DNA from: Lachnospiraceae bacterium
Lineage (GTDB): Bacteria; Bacillota; Clostridia; Lachnospirales; Lachnospiraceae
Direction of reading: 5' to 3'
Length of the DNA stretch: 64,000 nt
Assembly: GCA_017619615.1 (NCBI GenBank)
Contig: JAFZRY010000026.1
Coordinates: forward strand, 18,320 to 82,319
This document shows, in pieces, positions 8,831 through 16,200 of this stretch. The notes beneath the pieces are model-generated. The model had not been told where the DNA came from. It ran no database searches and saw only the letters and a list, made by a program, of their open reading frames with translations. Numbering within the stretch: position 1 is the first letter of the stretch; every line of letters starts with the position of its first letter. A program made the translations under genes and the position numbers.

Positions 8831-9457
8831 ATGGCAAGCAAGAAAACGACAAAAATCAACTGGCGCCTGATCCTCAGCATCGCGGCCGCCGCGGTCCTGA
8901 TCTGGCTCGTCCTGTCGGGCCGGCTGCAGTTGTTCGGCGGCGACGATCCGTCGGTGACCGTTCCGGCCACCACGGAAGCGGACATCCCCATCGTGACCGG
9001 CGAAGCACAGCCCACCGCGGCGACCACGGCAAAGACCGAAACGACCGCCTCACCGGCTACAAAAACGCCGTCCACCACCGAGTCCCCGGTCCCCCTGGAA
9101 ACCACGGAGACCCTGATCCCGATCGTGACCGAACCGCCCACCACGGCGCCGTCCACGGAACCGCCCGCGGAGACCCACGTCCCCGTGCGCGAATACCACT
9201 TCCGCAACAAAGTCCTTCTCAACGACCACTACGACAAGCACGGCAAGGAGATGGGCTTCAAGAGCGCGAGAGAATACGAAGCCGCGGCCAGCGCCGTGAT
9301 CAACAACCCCGCCTGCCTGTACAAGACCGAAAAAGAAGACGGCGACCACGTCTTCTTCCTGGAAGAGACCGGCGACTTCGTCGTCCTCTCCCTGGACGGC
9401 TACATCCGCACGTACTTCCGGCCGAGTTCGGGGAAGAAGTATTTCGACAGGCAATAG
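8831..9457 (+). CDS. Membrane-anchored protein with Thr/Pro linker and small C-terminal domain
   Basis: Function not recognised. Residues 1-12 are basic, 14-30 form one transmembrane helix (RLILSIAAAAVLIWLVLSG), residues 38-118 are a Thr/Pro/Ala/Glu linker, and residues 120-208 form a compact domain (REYHFRNKVLLNDHYDKHG, GFKSAREYEAAASAVI, LEETGDFVVLSLDGYIRTYF). This C-terminal block resembles the small colicin-immunity or RNase-toxin-like domains seen at the ends of surface proteins, which is only an impression. The gene ends 10 bases before a strong terminator, so it closes the transcript. Confidence 0.8.
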   Translation: MASKKTTKINWRLILSIAAAAVLIWLVLSGRLQLFGGDDPSVTVPATTEADIPIVTGEAQPTAATTAKTETTASPATKTPSTTESPVPLETTETLIPIVTEPPTTAPSTEPPAETHVPVREYHFRNKVLLNDHYDKHGKEMGFKSAREYEAAASAVINNPACLYKTEKEDGDHVFFLEETGDFVVLSLDGYIRTYFRPSSGKKYFDRQ

Positions 9458-9467
9458 AGCGCAGTAA

Positions 9468-9513
9468 GACACAAAAAGACAGGACGCGATTCCGCGTCCT
9501 GTCTTTTTGTGTC
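9468..9513. terminator. Bidirectional terminator
   Basis: A 21-base perfect stem (9468-9488 with 9493-9513) around the loop ATTC. GACAGGACGCG forms the GC core and is flanked by A5 on one side and T5 on the other, so it can stop transcripts from both the + gene ending at 9457 and the - gene ending at 9527. Confidence 0.92.
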
Positions 9514-9526
9514 CCGCCTTCCGCCT

Positions 9527-11161
9527 TCAGTTCTCCGCCGTCTCCTTCAGCTCCAGGCAGAGCATCGTCAGGTCGTCGAACTGCGGTGTGTCTCCGGAAA
9601 AGGCGTTCACGTCCTGCAGCACGCCTTCCAGGATCTCCCGCGGCGGAGCGGTCCGGTGCTCATTGAGCGCCGTGATCATGCGGTCGAGGGAGAACATGCG
9701 GCCTTCGGCGTTCGTTGCTTCGGGCAGGCCGTCCGTGTAGAGGAAGAGCTTGTCGCCCGCACGCAGGCGGAATTCGGCGTCTTTGTACTGCATCCCTTCC
9801 AGGCCGCCCAGCACGAAGCCGTGCGGGCCTTTTTCGATGGCGAAACCGCCGTCTTTCCGGCAGACCGCGGGATATTCATGCCCCGCGTTGGCGTAAACGA
9901 GGCGGCCCGTGGAGATCTCCAGGATGCCCAGCCACACGGTCACGAACATGTCCGCGCCGTTGCGCGCGCAGATGCTGGCGTTCACGTCGCGCAGGATCTC
10001 CGCCGGCGTCCCGCCCATCTGCGCGCGGCCGGTGATCAGGATGTTCGCCTGCATCATGAACAGCGCGGCGGGGACCCCCTTGCCGGAGACGTCCGCCATG
10101 AGCAGCGCCAGGTGGTCGCTGTCGATCAGGAAGAAGTTGTAGAAATCGCCGCCGACCTCCTTGGCAGGATCCATCACGGCGTAGATGTCGAACTCGCGCC
10201 GGTCGGGGAACGCCGGGAAAACATCCGGCAGGGAATCGCTCTGGATCTGCGCGGCGATAGAAAGCTCCGCACCCATCCTTTCCTTTTCCGCCGTTGCGGC
10301 GGTCAGGTTGCGAATGTATTCCTCCATGTCCGTCTCCATGGAGTCGATGGAAAGGGCCAGTTCGCGGATGACGTCGTAGCGGCTGAGCGCGCCGAGCGGC
10401 TCGCTCTTCGCGTTCTCCTTCGCGAAGCGGGACGCTTCCGCCGAGACCCTTTCGACCGGCCGGACGACCGAGCGACGCAGAAACAGCGTCGCCAGCAGGG
10501 ACACCGCGAGGACCGCGAAGAGGACGCCGGCCAGGATCATCAGGAGGTACGGCCGGAAAGCGTCCGTCATTTCGCGCATGGGGCGCTGGATGCAGAGGAG
10601 CGCCGTAACGTCGCCCGCGTCGTCCTTCACGGGCACCAGCGTCGTGATGTGCGGGTGCGAGCCGTCGTTGGTCTGCAGGCGGAAGACGGTCTCATAATCC
10701 GAGCGCTTCTCGTAGAGCGCCTGGTATTTCTGACGGTATTCGTCGTTCGTAGTGTCGCGCTTATGCCCCAGCTCCCACTCGGTGTAGCTGGAGTCGTCCA
10801 CGCTGTTGTTGACGGAATTGAAAACGGAGACGAAGCGGCCGTAATCGCTCCGGTCCACAGCGATGACGTAGATCAGGGAGACGTTCAGTTTCCGGCAGCT
10901 GACGTCCAGGTCGTTCTTGGTGACGATGTATTCCCAGGTTTCTTCGCCCGCGAGGTAATCGTCGATCAGGTCGCCGTCCACGTAGGACGTCACGGAGTCC
11001 GCCATGTGGTAGGTGACGGTGGCGTATTCGTTTTTGAACGCGCTGACGAAGCAGTTGTTGCCGATATATACGACGGCCAGGCCGAACAAAAGAATCAGCC
11101 CGACCAGGCCGCCTATCACACTCACCGACATGTCGGAGCGCAGTCTGCGCAGCAGTTTCAT
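9527..11161 (-). CDS. Membrane sensor with HAMP and SpoIIE/RsbU-type PP2C phosphatase
   Basis: A 544-residue signalling phosphatase. TM1 is at residues 11-35 (SVSVIGGLVGLILLFGLAVVY), followed by an extracytoplasmic sensor domain (about 36-180), TM2 near 182-208, a HAMP-like linker (FLRRSVVRPVERVSAEASRF) and a coiled region with ELSIAAQIQ. The C-terminal SpoIIE phosphatase domain carries GGDFYNFF, DVSGKGVPAALFM, YTDGLPEATN and DDLTMLCL, including the metal-binding Asp residues. Such proteins dephosphorylate anti-sigma-factor antagonists in partner-switching systems; no partner gene lies nearby. It is preceded on its strand by the DUF937-like gene (10-base gap), so the two are probably co-transcribed. 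Confidence 0.92.
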   Translation of the reverse strand: MKLLRRLRSDMSVSVIGGLVGLILLFGLAVVYIGNNCFVSAFKNEYATVTYHMADSVTSYVDGDLIDDYLAGEETWEYIVTKNDLDVSCRKLNVSLIYVIAVDRSDYGRFVSVFNSVNNSVDDSSYTEWELGHKRDTTNDEYRQKYQALYEKRSDYETVFRLQTNDGSHPHITTLVPVKDDAGDVTALLCIQRPMREMTDAFRPYLLMILAGVLFAVLAVSLLATLFLRRSVVRPVERVSAEASRFAKENAKSEPLGALSRYDVIRELALSIDSMETDMEEYIRNLTAATAEKERMGAELSIAAQIQSDSLPDVFPAFPDRREFDIYAVMDPAKEVGGDFYNFFLIDSDHLALLMADVSGKGVPAALFMMQANILITGRAQMGGTPAEILRDVNASICARNGADMFVTVWLGILEISTGRLVYANAGHEYPAVCRKDGGFAIEKGPHGFVLGGLEGMQYKDAEFRLRAGDKLFLYTDGLPEATNAEGRMFSLDRMITALNEHRTAPPREILEGVLQDVNAFSGDTPQFDDLTMLCLELKETAEN

Positions 11162-11171
11162 GGACCGGTTA

Positions 11172-11681
11172 TTATTTCTTCTTGCCGCCGAACAGGCTGC
11201 TCAGGAAGGACAGGAAGGAGTTCTTCTTCTTGCCGTTCGAGGTGTTCTGCGCGGGAGCGGTATTGCCGGTCAGCACGGTCTGGATGGTGTCATCCGCCGC
11301 CGCCGTGCCGGAGCCGCCCACCAGGCCGCCCAGCAGGGACAGGATGTTGCTGCCGCCGGAGCCGGTCAGGGCGGAGAGCAGGCCGGGAGCCGCCGCGGAC
11401 AGGATGCTGTTCGTGAGCGTCTGGGAAAGGCCGGACTGCTGGGACACCGTCTGCGTGCCGCCCGCGCCGAGCAGGGCCGTGAGGATGCTGCCGGTGTCGC
11501 CGCCCGCCAGGGAGGCAAGGGAACCGAGGTCGAAGCCGCGCTGGGTCGTCTGGCCCGCCACCAGCGGCAGCGCCTTGGTCAGGACGCTGGTCACGTCGTT
11601 TTCGGCCGCGCCGGCGGTCTTCGTGATATCGGCCAGCTGTTCGCTGTTGAAGATCTGACTTAAAATACTGCTGACATCCAT
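11172..11681 (-). CDS. DUF937-like Gly/Leu-rich protein (paralogue 1)
   Basis: A 169-residue protein starting at MDVSSILSQIFN, where GGAGAAGGAGAAAACC precedes the ATG; the longer frame from 11735 lacks a ribosome site. The middle has the low-complexity helix/Gly pattern of the DUF937/YidB family (LTKALPLVAGQTTQRG, SLASLAGGDTGSILTALLG) and the block QTVSQQSGLSQTLTNSIL. The tail is KKKNSFLSFLSSLFGGKKK. The block is shared with the gene at 44280, whose equivalent is QTVSQNSGVNQNSSNSIL. No signal peptide. Role in the family is unknown. It is followed by the SpoIIE phosphatase. Confidence 0.8.
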   Translation of the reverse strand: MDVSSILSQIFNSEQLADITKTAGAAENDVTSVLTKALPLVAGQTTQRGFDLGSLASLAGGDTGSILTALLGAGGTQTVSQQSGLSQTLTNSILSAAAPGLLSALTGSGGSNILSLLGGLVGGSGTAAADDTIQTVLTGNTAPAQNTSNGKKKNSFLSFLSSLFGGKKK

Positions 11682-11733
11682 GGTTTTCTCCTTCTCCCCT
11701 ACCACATGTAGGGGGATCGTACTTGCTGCCCTC

Positions 11734-11763
11734 ATTATGGGGTATTTTTCCTCTGTTTGTCAA
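11734..11763 (-). promoter_or_regulatory. Promoter for the DUF937-like/SpoIIE-phosphatase transcript
   Basis: On the minus strand: TTGACA (11763-11758), 18-base spacer, CATAAT (11739-11734), 53 bases before the start at 11681. The -35 is a perfect consensus. Confidence 0.7.
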
Positions 11764-11773
11764 GAAAACCTGC

Positions 11774-11802
11774 TTGAAATCCGCAGATTTTTCATATATA
11801 CT
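11774..11802 (+). promoter_or_regulatory. Promoter for the multi-helix membrane protein
   Basis: TTGAAA (11774-11779), 17-base spacer, TATACT (11797-11802). It lies back to back with the minus-strand promoter; the two -35 boxes are 10 bases apart, so they may compete or share control. Confidence 0.7.
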
Positions 11803-11883
11803 TTTTTTCGTAAACAGCGGCCGGACGGAACGGGCGGAAACGGCCCGGCCGGCCGACGGGAAAGGATAAAGAAGGAGAAAACA

Positions 11884-12642
11884 ATGGCTGAAAGAAAGAA
11901 AATCGAAAGCGCCAGCGAGAATACCGTCAGCAATATCCAGAACGCGAAGCCGGTCGGCAACGCGACAGGTTACCGCGTAGGCGCCATTATCCTCTGGGTG
12001 CTGGCCCTGGTCTGCGAAGTGCTGGCCATCCTGCTGCTCTTCGGCAAGATCAACATCACGTTCATGAACACGCTGGTGTGCCTGATCGTCTTCATCGTGC
12101 TCGACCTGATCTTCCTGATCATCGGCTCGCAGCTCTGGAAGAAGGCAAACCACATCAAACCGGCATCCAAGAAGAATCCGACCAAGTTCTGGCTGTGGAA
12201 CAACATGGGCCTGATCGTGGCGGTGCTCTGCTTCTGCCCGCTGATCATTCTGCTGCTGACCAATAAGGACCTGGACAAGAAGACCAAGACCATCGCGGTC
12301 GTGGCCGCGGCCGTAGCCCTGCTGATCGGCGGCGCCGCCAGCATCGACTACAATCCCATCTCCGCGGAAGAGAAGGAAGCCGCGCAGGTCGCCCTGGAAG
12401 GCACGGCCGTCTACTGGACCCCTTACGGCAAAGTCTACCACACCCACGTCATCGACGAGGTAATGGGCCACACCACGGAAGACGGCAAGGACTGCCCGTA
12501 TCTTAACCGCAGCGACTCCCTGACCCGCGGCACCGTGGAAGAAGCCATTGCCGCCGGCAAGACCAAGCTCTGCAGCTACTGCCAGCGCCATGACCACATC
12601 GAAGGGGAGGGCATCAAGACAGATGACGTCTCGGAGCCGTAA
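11884..12642 (+). CDS. Four-helix membrane protein with soluble C-terminal domain
   Basis: Function not recognised. The start is ATG 11884 after GAAGGAGAAAACA. The 252-residue protein has hydrophobic segments near residues 34-55 (IILWVLALVCEVLAILLLFG), 62-82, 106-126 (LIVAVLCFCPLIILLL) and 136-152. A 100-residue C-terminal domain follows with YWTPYGKVYHTHVID, GKDCPYLNRSD and KLCSYCQRHDH; the CxxC pair and nearby His residues could bind a metal or form a disulfide. Similar endings with a cross-over between CPYL and LCSYC occur in small Firmicute membrane proteins. It is monocistronic: promoter at 11774, terminator at 12666. Confidence 0.8.
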   Translation: MAERKKIESASENTVSNIQNAKPVGNATGYRVGAIILWVLALVCEVLAILLLFGKINITFMNTLVCLIVFIVLDLIFLIIGSQLWKKANHIKPASKKNPTKFWLWNNMGLIVAVLCFCPLIILLLTNKDLDKKTKTIAVVAAAVALLIGGAASIDYNPISAEEKEAAQVALEGTAVYWTPYGKVYHTHVIDEVMGHTTEDGKDCPYLNRSDSLTRGTVEEAIAAGKTKLCSYCQRHDHIEGEGIKTDDVSEP

Positions 12643-12665
12643 GGCTTCGCCCGTCACCCCTCACA

Positions 12666-12693
12666 GGAGCGGCTCCGGCCGTTCCTTTTTTTT
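12666..12693 (+). terminator. Intrinsic terminator
   Basis: Stem GGAGCGGC (12666-12673) with GCCGTTCC (12678-12685), loop TCCG, one G-T pair, followed by eight T (12686-12693). Confidence 0.85.
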
Positions 12694-12782
12694 ATTTCTA
12701 TGTCCGATTTTTGCTTTTCTGACTGTTATATAGATAGAAGCCCCTTGCTCTGCCCTGAATGGCGCTGACCAGGGTCTATATC

Positions 12783-12803
12783 GGGACGGAAAGAACCGTT
12801 CCC
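12783..12803. repeat. Repeat family A palindrome (GGGACGG...CCGTTCCC)
   Basis: GGGACGG-AAAGAA-CCGTTCCC. It matches the element at 52291 over 20 of 21 bases. Located between the terminator at 12666 and the blaI promoter. Confidence 0.75.
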
Positions 12804-12835
12804 GTGCCCCTTGAAAAAATATTTTCAAAAACCCC

Positions 12836-12864
12836 TTGACAAACCGGTCTAGCAATGATAGACT
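12836..12864 (+). promoter_or_regulatory. blaI-blaR1 promoter
   Basis: TTGACA (12836-12841), 17-base spacer, TAGACT (12859-12864). The -10 box lies inside a dyad (12847-12863), as expected for a repressor-controlled promoter. Confidence 0.7.
12847..12863. promoter_or_regulatory. Putative BlaI operator 1
   Basis: Dyad GTCTA-N7-TAGAC overlapping the -10 box. A second copy lies 26 bases downstream. Symmetry and position fit autorepression by the BlaI-type protein encoded next. Confidence 0.65.
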
Positions 12865-12872
12865 CCAAGTAA

Positions 12873-12889
12873 GTCGACTAATAATAGAC
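12873..12889. promoter_or_regulatory. Putative BlaI operator 2
   Basis: GTCGA-N7-TAGAC, one mismatch from the first dyad, same 17-base size, ending 4 bases before the AAGGAGG ribosome site. Confidence 0.6.
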
Positions 12890-12906
12890 CGAAGGAGGAC
12901 AAGACC

Positions 12907-13284
12907 GTGACCGAATATAAACTGGGCGTTGTGGAAAGCCGCTTTGCCGACATCGTGTGGAACAATGAACCTTTGACTTCCGGCGAGCTGGTAAAACTCT
13001 GCGCTCAGGAACTGGAATGGAAGAAGTCCACGACGTACACCGTTCTGAAAAAGCTCTGCGACAAAGGTCTGTTCGTGAACGACAACGGGACGGTCCGCGC
13101 CGTGATGACCCGGGAAGAATATTTCGCGGCCCAGAGCCGCCAGTTCGTGGAAGAGACCTTCGAGGGATCCCTTCCCGCTTTTATTTCCGCCTTTTCCTCC
13201 GGCCGCAAGCTGTCGGCTAAGGAAGTCGCGGAGATCCGCAGCCTGCTGGATCATTGGGCAGGAGGAGATAAGGAGGGCTCGTGA
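12907..13284 (+). CDS. blaI: BlaI/MecI/CopY-family repressor
   Basis: A 125-residue winged-helix repressor. EYKLGVVESRFADIVWNNEP and STTYTVLKKLCDKGLFVND match the helix-turn-helix and wing of BlaI/MecI; the C-terminal helices give the dimer (about residues 70-120). Start is GTG after AAGGAGG. Its stop overlaps the start of the BlaR1-like gene by four bases, the usual arrangement. In the known systems the BlaR1 protease signal leads to repressor cleavage. No beta-lactamase gene is nearby, so the controlled gene may be only this pair or a distant target. Two likely operators lie in its own promoter. Confidence 0.93.
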   Translation: MTEYKLGVVESRFADIVWNNEPLTSGELVKLCAQELEWKKSTTYTVLKKLCDKGLFVNDNGTVRAVMTREEYFAAQSRQFVEETFEGSLPAFISAFSSGRKLSAKEVAEIRSLLDHWAGGDKEGS

Positions 13285-16200
13285 TGAAAGACATGTTTAT
13301 TCAGGTCGTTGCTTTAAGCCTGTCCGCCGCCCTGATCGCCGCCCTGGTGATGGCGCTGCGGCTGGCGCTCCGCAAAAGCCCGCGCTTCATCGTCTGCGCG
13401 CTCTGGGCCCTGGTCGCGGTGCGCCTGCTGATCCCGGTGCTGCCGGAAAGCAAGGTGTCCGTAGTGCCCAGCGCCGTGAGCAGCGGCAGCGTGGTGGAAG
13501 AAGTCGCGGCCCGGCCGGTGGAACCCGTCGTGCGGGTCAGCCAGAAAGAGCCGCGCTATGTCAAGATCATTGAAAAAACACCGCAGATCCCCGTGAAATA
13601 TGAGGCCGGCGAAGCCTATGTGGAAGTCTCCGAAAAGACGTTGGATGCGCCGAAGACCGTCGGCACGAGCATCGTCCCGGTCCTGGCCTGGATCTGGCTC
13701 GGCGGCACGGTACTCATGATGGGCTACATGCTCTTCAGTTACCTGCGCATCTGGCGCAAAGTGCGCATCTCCGTGCGGGACAACGGCAACGTTTACCTGT
13801 GCGACACCATCGCCTCCCCCTTCATCCTCGGCATGTTCCGCCCGAAGATCTACATCCCGTCTGAACTGGCGGAGAAGGACAAGGCTTACGTGATGGCGCA
13901 CGAGCAGGCGCACCTCAAACGCCTGGACCATGTCTGGAAACCGCTGGGCTGGCTGCTGCTTTCCGTGCACTGGTTCAACCCGGTGATGTGGGCGGCCTAC
14001 ATCCTGCTCTGCCGCGACATCGAGATGGCCTGCGACGAAAAAGTCACCGGCCGCGAAGGCGACGGCTTCCGCAAGGCCTATTCCGAGGCCCTGCTGGCCT
14101 GCAGCATGCCCGCCCGCCTGGTCACCGCCTGCCCGCTGGCCTTCGGCGAAGTCGGCGTCAAGACCCGCATCAGATCCGTCCTGAATTATAAGCGCCCGGC
14201 TTTCTGGATCCTGGCCGTGACCCTGGCGGCCTGCCTGATCGCCGCCGGCTGCGCCCTGACCAACCCGACCCAGCCGGCCACGACGCCGGACCAGACCGTC
14301 GCGCCAACGGATAAAACGGAGACGCCGACCGACAAAACCGACGCGCCGACCGACCCCTCCGTCCAGCCTACCGCCACGCAGGAACCCGCGACCGAACCCG
14401 GCCCCACGGATCCGACCGTTTCGCCGGACATCCCGCGCGGAAAGACCCGGGAGATCCCTTCCTCTTCCGACCAGGAAGGCGTCATGATGGCGGAACGCGT
14501 CCGCCGCTGGGACACCTCTTATTCGACAAGGGTCTACCCTGCTGAAGACGGCTTCCACGCAGAGTCCCTGCTGAAAGACGGCATCGGCCCCGCCGATGCG
14601 GCTTATGAGAGAACGCACGGCTACTACCTGCTGGACCGCGTCAACTCCCGGCTGTTCTACGCGCCTTCCGATACGGTCGTATATGCCAAATCCCTGGATT
14701 TCTGCCCGGATCCGCTGATGCTGCAGATGGTCTGGGAAGCGGACGGCGTCACGTCCCGCCTGGTCCCTTACATCCTGAACGAAGAAGCCCTCTGGCGCCT
14801 GCCTCTGGCTGACGAAGAGTGGCAGGACCCCGCGGAGCCGACCTATGAGACCGTCGCCCTGCCCGCCGGCGTGCGGGGACAGGACGTGCTCGACCTGCTG
14901 TCCGGCAGCGCGAACGAACTGATCCTGGTCACGGACGGCCGGGGCAATTACCTGCTGAGCGCGGACAAAAAGACCTGGGAGCCCACGACCCGCGGTTATC
15001 AGATCAACCGGGAAGGCGATCTCGCCGAGATCATCACAAAAAAGGCCACCTGGACCGCCCGCATCCCCGCCGGGGATGAGATCCGCGTGATCGGGGAACC
15101 GGACAACAGCCTGACTTTCTGCGTCATCCCTCAGGACAGCAAAACCGCGACCGTCTATTATACGGATGCGGCCAACGGCTATCTCTATGAAAGCACCGTC
15201 GACATGAGCGACTGGTACAGCATTCCGGCCCGGTTTATCAGCCGGGATCCGGACGGCCCGGTCGTGCTGGCCCCCCGCGAGAGCGGTATCGACATTTACA
15301 ATCTGAACCCCGGCGTCTCCTCCGTCTACGCGGAAGGCCCGAAAGAAGACCTGACCGCCCGCCGCGCGGACATCCTGGCCGGCGAAGTGCTGCCGCTGTA
15401 CGGCGGCAATTACGTGGACGAAAATTACCGCGGCTTCATGATCGACATGGACGGTGACGGCACCGTCGAGGAGATCGGCATTGCCCCCGGCCTGGGCAAC
15501 GACCACGCCCTGACCTGGGAACTGACCCTGAACGGCCGCCCGGCCGGCATCAGTTGGATGAACTATGCAGTGAGCTCTGCTTACGGCTCTCCGTATACGA
15601 ATGATCAGATCCAATGGCCGGAAGAAGGCAACTTCAGCCGTGAGGGCCATTACCAGATGTACCTGTCCACCCTGGACGGAGAGCACATCCTCCTCTTCCT
15701 GGAGGTACATGACAGCAGCAACGCGCAGATCTACGGCCTGGACTTCATGGAGTACCGGGGCGATGAGACCCTCATCTCTACCGCCCGCACCCGTATCCGC
15801 CGCTATACCGGTTCAATGGAGACCAGCTTCACTCCGAATCTGCCGCTCGCCGAATACATCGCCCGCGGCTGGCTGGTCCGCCCCGCGGACGGCGACAAGC
15901 TGGACGTGAACGGCGACGGGAAAGAGAATACGGTCCGTGTCGTGAACCACCTCTCCGAGACCGGCTACCCGATCTATTACAGCGAAAGCTTCCCGTTCAA
16001 TAAGGAATCCATGAAGATCGGCGAATGCTGGCCTTACAGCGAATTCGTCGCGGTGGACGGCGGCGAAGCCTACGCGGTCGTCCATCAGGTGGACGGCAGG
16101 ACCGACGATTTCGGCGCGAAAAAGCTCCTGAGCTTCCGCTACGGCGACCTGTATTACGCCGCCAACGACCTCGGCGGCTACGACCTGATCGGCGAGCTCT

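Noticed and set aside
14244-14256. Lipoprotein cleavage site in the giant sensor (AAGCAL)
   Set aside because: It follows the last M56 transmembrane helix in the interior of the protein; cleavage there is not expected in this family.
13314-15710. 798-codon minus-strand frame over the giant sensor
   Set aside because: Entirely inside a gene with clear M56 motifs; no homology or start signal.
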